Source of the DNA: Phellopilus nigrolimitatus
Lineage: Eukaryota > Basidiomycota > Agaricomycetes > Hymenochaetales > Hymenochaetaceae
NCBI GenBank assembly: GCA_021029095.1
Contig: JAJOHG010000244.1
Span: forward strand, 1 to 38,158
Length of the DNA: 38,158 bases
Direction of reading: 5' to 3'
Both the position numbers and the translations under genes were made by a program. The notes under the pieces are model-generated. The model had not been told where the DNA came from and did no database searches. It was given only the letters and a program-made list of their open reading frames with translations. Shown here piece after piece: positions 1 through 6,740 of the stretch; the first letter of the stretch is position 1, and every line of letters starts with the position of its first letter.

Positions 1-2
1 CA

Positions 3-284
3 TTCACTTGCTTTCCGTCTCTTCAGCATCTTGAAATGTTTGCTCCTAGCCTCGATTTCCGTGAGCGGTTGAGGCGCGAGGTGTCGATTGACAGACTTCC
101 CATCCGCTCCCTGCGTCTGATAGATTGCCATGGACTACGGCCTGCTGCGCTGAAGCGTCTGTTATCCGACATAAAGGGTTGGGGAGGAGAGCTCGAAGAG
201 ATCAGTGTTACGAACGGAAACACTGTGAACTTGGAGAAGATCGCGGAATTGTTTCCGGATGCCAGAATTGAGTGGATGGTCTGA
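3..284 (+). CDS. F-box/LRR-like protein, C-terminal end only (gene runs off the left edge)
   Basis: Open frame from the window edge to a TGA at 282-284, about 93 residues, with no start inside the window. The encoded stretch (FTCFPSLQHLEMF..., then FRERL, RSLRL, LRPAALKRLLSDIKGWGGEL, NGNTVNLEKIAELFPDA) matches motif by motif the last part of the complete protein at 3719-5251 (FTCFPSLQHLHIS..., FRERL, RSLRLEKCDGLQPTALRLLLNDIKE, MKSMFPYAD). The two are therefore tandem paralogues. By family knowledge such proteins pair an N-terminal F-box with degenerate leucine-rich repeats and act as substrate adaptors of SCF ubiquitin ligases; only the repeat end is visible here, so the F-box is inferred from the paralogue. 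Codon use looks normal and no break is seen. Confidence 0.75.
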   Translation, partial: FTCFPSLQHLEMFAPSLDFRERLRREVSIDRLPIRSLRLIDCHGLRPAALKRLLSDIKGWGGELEEISVTNGNTVNLEKIAELFPDARIEWMV

Positions 285-721
285 CTGATGATGTGCCGTC
301 AGTAATATTTTTCGAACTCTTTGCATTCAGTATTTCCTACTGATTCAGAAACGTTCTCAAGGATACAGATCAGTGATGCTTCTCTGGTTTGTCCTGATCA
401 AACGTAGTTGACACACGTGTATGTAGGCAGTCGATTCTGCGACTACACTATTACAAGCCGCAAATTGTGCTGCATAGACATTGTATTTGAGCCCCTTTTT
501 GAACCATCCGTCTAACCATGTTTTTGCTTGATACTCTGGAAATATACACAAGCTTTTTTTTTCGCTACCACTCGGGTCGTATAATTATATGTGTACATGT
601 GCATGTCATTTTCTGAGTTCTCGCCCTTTCTCCAAGTTCTGGTCTGTACATTGCGAATGACCCATTACCTTTTCCGGATGATTATTTGTATGCATATTAC
701 GTATAGAAGCGACGGCTTGTT
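285..721. other. Intergenic, downstream of the truncated F-box gene
   Basis: About 440 bases without a supported gene. It is AT-rich, with a T-run near 553-561 and a TATA-like stretch near 580-600, and could hold the 3' UTR of the left-edge gene and upstream sequence of the next locus. The right border is the target-site repeat of the element at 729-2604. Confidence 0.6.
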
Positions 722-728
722 CTTGAAG
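722..728 (+). repeat. Left target-site duplication CTTGAAG
   Basis: CTTGAAG directly abuts the left inverted repeat and recurs in the same orientation at 2605-2611, as expected for a duplicated insertion site. Confidence 0.75.
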
Positions 729-2604
729 CCCAATGAAAAATCACTCGGGTGAAATCGAATTAGATCGCACGATATCGGACTAATCGACCTGGTCCGATAT
801 CACAATATATTTTAAGAATAAAACGATATATTTATTGTCAAAATGAGTGAAAACGAGTGAAAACGGATTATTCGAGCAGGCCCGTTTTCATTCGACAGAA
901 TCTATAGCAGGATCGAGCAAAATCGTGTTATTTCTATTCATGCAGTGCTTCTCATCGGATGATATTGTATTAAATCTGGCAAATTATCACACTATTTTTC
1001 TTTTATAAAAGCGAATCGAGCAATAAATTGACTATACGCTACGCTAAAACACAAAAAACGCGACGATAAAGACGACAACGAAGACGAGCAACCAGTCGCC
1101 CGCGCCCCATACACCATTCCTGTCCACCTTCCGGTGCACGCTCCGTCTTCACTAGGAGGTTGACGCAGGCCTCCGTGTCGCCGAGCTGCAGCCGGCTAGC
1201 GAACGCCAGGTTGTTCTGCCGCTTCTCCTCTGCACAAAGCGGCTCTCTTTCAGCAAGACAGTCCTGGTTTGCAGCAAGCACATTTGAGGGTTCTGCTTAC
1301 CGGCCTGCCCGGCGAGCTTCGCGAGCCCGGCCCTGTCGCCGATCGCGAGAAGCAGGAGCATCAGCGCGCTGAGGTCGCCCGCGCGCTCGAAGCACTCCCG
1401 CGCGAGGTCGAAGCGCCACACGGCTAGCGCGCGGTCGCCAACGGCCTTCCACTTCGTCTCCACCTCGGCGTCGAGGATGGTTCGCGTGATCTCGAGCGCC
1501 GCATCGAGGTCGTCGAGCTGTAGCGAGAGGTCGAACTTGTGGTCCGGGTCGGTCGTCATGTGGAGCGCCAATTCCCGCAGGTCTACAGTAGGAAATAGCG
1601 ATGTAAATAGTGTGTCCATCATAGTCTGAACCATGCTCTTTACCTCTCGCTTCTAAGAATCGAGCAACCTGGTTCCGCTGTTCTTTTGGTATTGACCGTA
1701 GGATCTCGGCAGCAGTGTCAGTGTTGCCTCGAAGGATGGCCGATTGGTATTTGATGAGGTTCAGCGAGAGGGAGTATCCGTAAATCCTGACTTCCTTGTC
1801 CGCGAGATACACGCGGTTCAGAGCGGGGATATAGCCTAAGAGATACGTGGGGTTTATCAGAGCATTAGCGCGTGACATTATAATTTAAAGTGTATTCGCG
1901 CACGGGGAGGTGAACACGCTGGCCCTCGGGCGTCTCGACATCCACAGCAGCCTGCAGATTCGTGGAGAGCACGTCGGTGTTGCGCGTGTAGACAAGCTTG
2001 CTGGCGGGGTCCATGCTGAGCGCGGGCTCGTCGCAGCCGAGCTTGACGACGACAACGCCCTCATCGAAGCCGACCGTGACGTTGTTTGCGTGCGGGCGCA
2101 CAGCGACGCACCACGCGTGTTCGAGCGCGTAGCTGAGCATGTTCTCGAGGCGGTATGTGCTGCTGTTCCAGAGGTTGGCGGTGTGCATTGCCTTTTGCTG
2201 CAGAAGTCGATGGTGGAGAGACATCTCGTCACTTGAAAACCGTGAAAATTTTGGCGGAGGGTGGCGGAGGGTGGCGGAGTACGAAACTGAGCACGTGAGA
2301 AATGACTTGAGGAATTCAGACTCAGAGTTCGAGCGACTGATTGACGTGTTGCGAGTTGTGGGACAATTACATTTTACATAAGCCGAGTGTGCAGTTCGTT
2401 GGGCGAGTTTACTTTTATTTAGCCATTTTTCTTGTTTGTGTCGATCTCCTGAGCAAGTTGCAACGGAAAATCAGACGTCTAAATTGAGTCGTAACACAGC
2501 CTTCGAACCACCATCCGAGTTCACTCGATTTGAATCAAATACATAAGATTGTCTACGATCTGGTACGATACGGTTCGATTTCACCCGAGTGATTTTTCAT
2601 TGGG
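729..2604. mobile_element. Non-autonomous TIR transposon carrying captured coatomer gene fragments (Pack-type element)
   Basis: A 1876-bp element bounded by a perfect 30-bp inverted repeat: 729-758 begins CCCAATGAAAAATCACTCGG and 2575-2604 is its exact reverse complement. Weaker inverse similarity continues for about 20 more bases. The ends are flanked by the 7-bp direct repeat CTTGAAG (722-728 and 2605-2611). The outer ~400 bp on each side are AT-rich and non-coding, and the left side holds a 10-bp hairpin (771-780 with 792-801). The GC-rich core (about 1130-2190) is coatomer beta' gene sequence on the minus strand, with introns. No transposase frame is present, so the element would need one in trans. 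The superfamily is unresolved: 7 bp is close to the 8 bp of hAT, but the CCCAATG terminus is not one I recognise. Because CTTGAAG is almost palindromic, the target duplication is slightly weaker evidence than its length suggests. Confidence 0.85.
1130..2190 (-). pseudogene. Captured fragments of coatomer subunit beta' (COPB2/SEC27), internally deleted
   Basis: Reading down the minus strand, a first piece (about 2180-1900) encodes LWNSSTYRLEN, HAWCVAVRPHANNVTVGFDE, SMDPASKLVYTRNTDV and ETPEGQRV, which is the end of the WD40 and start of the WD-associated region of coatomer beta'. After a ~35-nt non-homologous junction with a frame change, a second piece (about 1845-1130) encodes TYLLGYIPALNRVYLADKE, SIPKEQRNQVARFLEAR, DPDHKFDLSLQLDDLDAALE, ALAVWRFDLARECFERAGDL and QNNLAFASRLQLGDTEACVN. 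From family knowledge roughly 170 codons between the pieces are missing, as are the N-terminal propellers and everything after TERAPE. Two introns persist with clean GT-AG ends and correct phase (1643-1583 and 1300-1230), so capture was from genomic DNA, not cDNA. It lies wholly inside the transposon at 729-2604 and cannot make functional coatomer. Confidence 0.88.
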
Positions 2605-2611
2605 CTTGAAG
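2605..2611 (+). repeat. Right target-site duplication CTTGAAG
   Basis: Same 7 bases, same orientation, directly after the right inverted repeat. The inferred empty site reads TTGTT-CTTGAAG-CCTCCC. Confidence 0.75.
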
Positions 2612-2620
2612 CCTCCCTTC

Positions 2621-2699
2621 TACTGCGAGTATGCTCCTTGGATCGCAGTGGTTTATACTTGACTGTTACTATGAACCCTCAGAACGCTATTCTCCCTGC
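2621..2699 (+). repeat. Tandem repeat unit 1 upstream of the F-box gene
   Basis: This ~79-bp unit (TACTGCGAGTATGC...GATCGCAGTG...TTCTCCCTGC) is followed immediately by a second, diverged copy that starts at 2700 and resumes at 3421 after the pogo-like insertion. Shared landmarks are TACTGCGAGTATG, CGCAGTG, TTGAC, AGAA and TCTCCCTGCTA. Confidence 0.65.
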
Positions 2700-2710
2700 T
2701 ACTGCGAGTA

Positions 2711-3418
2711 CAGTCAAACTTCCCATACTGCATAGGGTTCGGTGGAAGGGTCGGGCTATGCATTTTCAGAGGTTATGCAGTAAGAGAAACCCACAAACTA
2801 GTACGTAATTAAAACATTGGTTAAAAGTGATGTAAGATAGCAGAAGGCATAACAACAAAAAGTGAATATAAATTGATTTTAAGGATTTCCTAAGCCAAAA
2901 AGAATAGGCTGATACCTGGCTGCTTCAAATTGGCCACCTGATCCATCTGTAGCTTCCATCTGAGCTTGTGAAGACAGCTGCGAGCCTGTTAAATCTCGGG
3001 CTTGCAATAGTACACATCAAGCCTCGAGGTCTGTTATAGCTTGGCATGCAATAGGTGGCGACATTACCAGCAGCTCATCAACTAGCCCATCAACCATGTT
3101 GATACGGGCCTGCTCTATGATTTTTGGTCGGTCCATTACTCCATAATGTTCTCTGTGTCAATGTGCAAAATGTTGTTGACAGAGACGGAGACGGTTTGAG
3201 ACCATACAGGAGTAAAACACAAAGCAAATCACAAGTGAAATGACCTTGCATACTGCATATCGTAAGTAAATTTTCCCATTTGCATATGCAATATGCATTA
3301 TTATTTTTATGCATTATCTTATAGGTATTTTCTAACTACCAACTTGGTGGAGCCTTTGGTCTATGCATTTCGGGAGGTTATGCATTATGAGAAGGATTCA
3401 TTATGGGAAGTTTGACTG
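2711..3418. mobile_element. Pogo/Fot1-like MITE (Tc1/mariner superfamily) flanked by TA
   Basis: A 708-bp insertion with inverted ends CAGTCAAACTTCCCATA (2711-2727, and as its reverse complement at 3402-3418), each next to a TA dinucleotide (2709-2710 and 3419-3420). CAGTCAA ends with a TA duplication are typical of fungal pogo/Fot1 elements. There is no transposase frame. Inside, a 33-bp near-direct repeat (2756-2788 and 3361-3393, 28 of 33 identical, core AGGTTATGCA) lies near both ends. The element splits the second unit of the flanking tandem repeat, so the insertion postdates the duplication. Confidence 0.8.
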
Positions 3419-3420
3419 TA

Positions 3421-3485
3421 TGCGTCTCGGAGCGCAGTGATACATATTTGACCGCCCCCTTAGAATACTAGTCTCCCTGCTAGTA
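3421..3485 (+). repeat. Tandem repeat unit 2, right part (interrupted by the MITE)
   Basis: Continues unit 2, whose first 11 bases are at 2700-2710 (TACTGCGAGTA). Here it runs TGCGTCTCGGAGCGCAGTG...TCTCCCTGCTAGTA. Joined across the insertion it parallels 2621-2699 at roughly 70% identity by eye. Confidence 0.6.
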
Positions 3486-3718
3486 CCCTTGCGCCATGTC
3501 TTTCTTCTCACCACTGCTGTCAATCGCTCGTCGACCTGTTCATTTCTTCCGCGTTTTATGTTCTGAACTAAGCCGTCCGCCATCCGAGTTGCTCGACCGT
3601 GACAATCTCGTACACGGTAACGACAGATTTTTAGTCGGGAGTGGGCTAGTCCTTTTCCCTCCGCTTTTAGCCTTCTTCTCGGCATTGTTGTCCATATTCA
3701 CTGGTACTTGCAAGCTTT

Positions 3719-5251
3719 ATGCCAGCACAGTGTACGTCCACGAATCCCTGCCTTACCCTTGCCACACTCTTCTTAACCGCCTCGTCTGCCAGGTATGATG
3801 GATCCGAGTCTCTGTATCACGAAGGAATTCAGTTGCTGCATACTCTCAAAGCGACGAAGAAATTCATGGCTTTCTTATCGGACGCTTTGGATCTCAGAAT
3901 TATGGCTCTACAGAAAGCACTCATCCCGGCTTCTCGTTCTCATGGCATAAACTTGCTCCCAGATGAAATTTTAGCCAGGATTTTAGAGATGGTCATTGAA
4001 TTGGACCCGGAAGCCAATTCATTCACCCGGTCATCACGCCGAAGGCTATCTCGAAAGATGCAGGAAGGAGCGCAAATTGCACTTGTCAATCGCCGATTTT
4101 ATGAGGTGGCTATTTCACATCCTCGTTTATGGAGATCGGTGCACATATTCCACAGCCGAGATGCGTTGGAAAGGCGTGTGTCCTCAAGCGGATGTCTTCC
4201 TCTCTGTGTGTTTGCCGATACCGGGTTTAAGAAAAAAACACGTGTCGATTGGCTTTCGTTCTTGAATATCGTGCTTCCACATTGTGATCGTTGGGGAGAC
4301 TTGGTTATTTCGGTTCCTTCCAGAAACGATAACATAATCCAAGGATATCCAGCAGACTTCAAATCACTTCGGACTCTAAACATTGACTACACGTCTTGCG
4401 AATTCGAGGAAGACATCCACACCATTCACAACGCTTGGACATTCCCGAATATAGAGTCCGTCCAGATATATGGTGCTATCCCACGTCCCGGCGTTTTCGA
4501 GTCGGTGACTGCATGCAGCATCCGCTGTCCGTACCTTTTGGCAGACGGGAGCGAATCCTTTCTCGACATGCCCAGACTAGTCACCTTTTTGAATTCGTTT
4601 CAAGCACTAGAATCCCTATCTATCCAACTAGAGTCCATCTTCTCGATTTCGGGTGTAGGCTTCAATGAGCTAGCGAGTCTTCCACTTCTCACTTCCTTCA
4701 GTATCTCGAGTTCGATGTGTAACACGGGGCAACTGGAACTACCTCACGCGCAGCTTCTAGGTCGGGTCTTCGATGCCTTCGAAATGCCGAATATCGAAGA
4801 CTTATCCATCAGCTTCGAGTATTCCGAGTTTCACTCAGAACCGAATCTCGGACATGATCAATGGCTATCCCTTTTCTTCCCTCAACCGCGAGTGTCAGTA
4901 AAGAAATTGAAGATTTCTGCTACTTCTTTCTGTCGAGGGATAGTGTCTTTCGCGGACATTTTCACTTGTTTTCCGTCTCTTCAACACCTCCATATTTCTA
5001 CGCCGGGCCTTGAGTTTCGTGAACGTTTGCCTAGCGTACACGAGGTGTCGACCCCGCGACTTGCTCTCCGGTCGCTGCGCCTCGAAAAGTGTGACGGACT
5101 GCAACCTACTGCACTCCGGCTTCTCTTAAATGACATTAAAGAACGGAGGGAGGCCCTCAGAGAGATTATGGTTACGCGCGGCAACTCTATCAGCGTGGAG
5201 GAAATGAAGAGTATGTTTCCGTATGCTGATAAAATTGAATGTATAGACTAG
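3719..5251 (+). CDS. F-box / LRR-like protein (complete paralogue)
   Basis: Uninterrupted frame of 510 codons, ATG at 3719, TAG at 5249-5251. Residues about 79-92 read LLPDEILARILEMV, the F-box hallmark, followed by QIALVNRRFYEVAISHPRLW, the usual F-box helix with conserved W. The rest carries irregular leucine-rich segments (FQALESLSIQLESIF, LPLLTSFSISS, MPNIEDLSISF, FPSLQHLHIS, LALRSLRLEKCDGL), typical of the expanded basidiomycete F-box/LRR families. Expected role: substrate adaptor in an SCF (Skp1-cullin) ubiquitin ligase; no target can be deduced. The start is uncertain: residues 1-48 look weakly coding, an acceptor-like TCTGCCAG ends at 3792, and in-frame ATGs at residues 50 and 62 are alternatives. 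A pyrimidine-rich stretch (3640-3700) upstream fits a promoter/leader. It is a tandem paralogue of the fragment at the left edge. Confidence 0.85.
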   Translation: MPAQCTSTNPCLTLATLFLTASSARYDGSESLYHEGIQLLHTLKATKKFMAFLSDALDLRIMALQKALIPASRSHGINLLPDEILARILEMVIELDPEANSFTRSSRRRLSRKMQEGAQIALVNRRFYEVAISHPRLWRSVHIFHSRDALERRVSSSGCLPLCVFADTGFKKKTRVDWLSFLNIVLPHCDRWGDLVISVPSRNDNIIQGYPADFKSLRTLNIDYTSCEFEEDIHTIHNAWTFPNIESVQIYGAIPRPGVFESVTACSIRCPYLLADGSESFLDMPRLVTFLNSFQALESLSIQLESIFSISGVGFNELASLPLLTSFSISSSMCNTGQLELPHAQLLGRVFDAFEMPNIEDLSISFEYSEFHSEPNLGHDQWLSLFFPQPRVSVKKLKISATSFCRGIVSFADIFTCFPSLQHLHISTPGLEFRERLPSVHEVSTPRLALRSLRLEKCDGLQPTALRLLLNDIKERREALREIMVTRGNSISVEEMKSMFPYADKIECID

Positions 5252-5561
5252 CACGCAGCGGGCGTATACAATCTTGGTAATTTCTGAAAGTTTTTGCGTA
5301 AATTGTCCTCTTGGCTCATGAAGCTTGGCATAGTGGATAAGGAAGATGGCAAATTCTAGGTGGCATTGAGTTTAGTCTATGTCGTTCTCGATCATGGTGA
5401 TGATGTTTCAGGTACTTTTCTTAAAATGCAAATTGAGTCGAAAATTAGCAGTGAATCTTTACGACTGCTGCATGATGAGTGCGGATCATTCGGATTTGGT
5501 AGCATATTTGTCGAGTTGAAAAGGCAGGATCAGTGTCGGTGTATTCTTCTCCAGTATGTGT
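5252..5561. other. Intergenic, F-box gene 3' flank
   Basis: 310 bases between the F-box stop and the hAT-like element. No gene, RNA or repeat seen; it probably holds the F-box 3' UTR. Confidence 0.5.
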
Positions 5562-5569
5562 GCATGTAT
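5562..5569 (+). repeat. hAT target-site duplication, left copy GCATGTAT
   Basis: Identical to 6430-6437 and abutting the TAGGG terminus. Confidence 0.9.
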
Positions 5570-6429
5570 TAGGGCTCCGCAACGTACCGTATACTGGTAC
5601 GTACGTATTTTCGAAACCTGAATACTGGTACGTTCAGTATTAATACGGTCCGTATTTTAAGTTTTCGTGGGCACATACGGTACGGTACTGGTACGGTACT
5701 GACCGTATACGGTGATACGTCGTATACGGGTTATGTAAACATAGAAGAAAGTTTCGTTTTGGAAATTTTACAAGAGTTTGTCGCATTTTGCCTTTTTCCG
5801 GCATCAAAATCATATTTATTTGTTGAGAAGAGCAAACGGCAGGCAGTGGCAAGAAAAAAAAAAGAGAGGAGGGGGGAGGGGATGGCGGCACCAAAGTCCC
5901 ACTTTTATTTTTCCAATTTCATTTGAATCTGCTCTATGACACACGTATGATGCAAAAAAAAAAAAGACTGGAAAAGGTAGAAAATTGAGGGAGATAGTCG
6001 TGCTCGTCGTTCGACACGACGAGCACAACTATCTCGCGGGAAGCCAGCGGCGTGCGTTGATGGCGATGAAAAGTCACGTGGATTGCCAACACGGGCAGTG
6101 CCGACGATCCACGCTGTGGTGGCACGGCCGCGGTGATGTCAAATAGCCGGCAATCAGCATTTATTTGAAGTATTATTTGCAGTTGGGAGACTAATACCTA
6201 ATTAGAGGTATGTACCTCACGATCACATGCTTCTAGTTAGATAGTATGGGTGTAGGGTCACGTATCACGTATTACGAACGTATACAGACATATTATACGG
6301 GTTCAATACGTGTACGGTCACGTAAATACGTGACCGTATTTTAGACCCTCGGAGAGCATTACGATACTGGTACGTGACCGTACCGTACCGTACCGTATTT
6401 CGTATATACGGGTACGTTGCGGAGCCCTA
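5570..6429. mobile_element. hAT-like MITE with 8-bp target duplication
   Basis: An 860-bp element with inverted ends TAGGGCTCCGCAACGTACC (5570-5588, and reverse-complemented at 6411-6429), the TAGGG-type terminus of hAT elements, flanked by a perfect 8-bp direct repeat GCATGTAT (5562-5569 and 6430-6437), the hAT target length. About 150 bp inside each end is packed with TACGG/CCGTA and GGTACG/CGTACC motifs, including a 12-bp perfect inverted repeat around AA at 6313-6338. Such subterminal arrays are typical hAT transposase binding regions. The middle has A-runs (about 5849-5862 and 5954-5965) and a 19-bp hairpin (5991-6035). No transposase frame exists, so it is non-autonomous. Confidence 0.9.
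5991..6035. repeat. 19-bp stem / 7-nt loop hairpin inside the hAT-like element
   Basis: GAGATAGTCGTGCTCGTCG (5991-6009) pairs with CGACGAGCACAACTATCTC (6017-6035), one mismatch, loop TTCGACA. GC-rich compared with the AT-rich element around it. Confidence 0.85.
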
Positions 6430-6437
6430 GCATGTAT
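6430..6437 (+). repeat. hAT target-site duplication, right copy GCATGTAT
   Basis: Identical to 5562-5569, directly after the CCCTA terminus. Confidence 0.9.
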
Positions 6438-6740
6438 AGACCGGCTTGGAGACAAGAAGCAACGACTACGTGGTTCTCATCCTCAGATTATAATGCTTAA
6501 TCCAGATACGAATATACCGGGCTGACACAAAACGTTCCCGGTTCAAAATATCCTACCTTCAAGTCGGGCTGACAACTTCACTCTTTACCTCATTCTCTCA
6601 CCTTCTTACGGGCAGGCACCATCGACTCCTTTTTATCTACCTTTGTGGCCTGGAGCCTCACACTCCCTTAGTTTTGTGCTCTCGCACTACTAGAAGCGCT
6701 TTGCGAGTTGCGACGCTGCTTCTCCGGTGCTTTTCTTGCC
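6438..6740. other. Intergenic / promoter of the GH5 gene
   Basis: About 300 bases. The distal part is ordinary; 6570-6670 is pyrimidine-rich (CTCTTTACCTCATTCTCTCACCTTC), as in many fungal leaders. No clear TATA box. Confidence 0.5.

Noticed and set aside
1910..2236. Plus-strand frame of 108 codons inside the coatomer-bearing element
   Set aside because: It is the antisense shadow of the GC-rich coatomer piece, which reads as known protein on the minus strand.
722..2611. Possibility that the 30-bp inverted repeats mark a simple inversion or hairpin rather than a transposon
   Set aside because: The exact 7-bp same-orientation flanking repeat and the AT-rich ends surrounding foreign gene sequence fit transposition better, though copy number must confirm.
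3496..3798. Plus-strand frame of 100 codons just before the F-box gene, possible upstream exon
   Set aside because: No donor gives a phase-compatible join that adds recognisable F-box-family sequence; CT-rich leader explains its Phe/Leu/Ser content.
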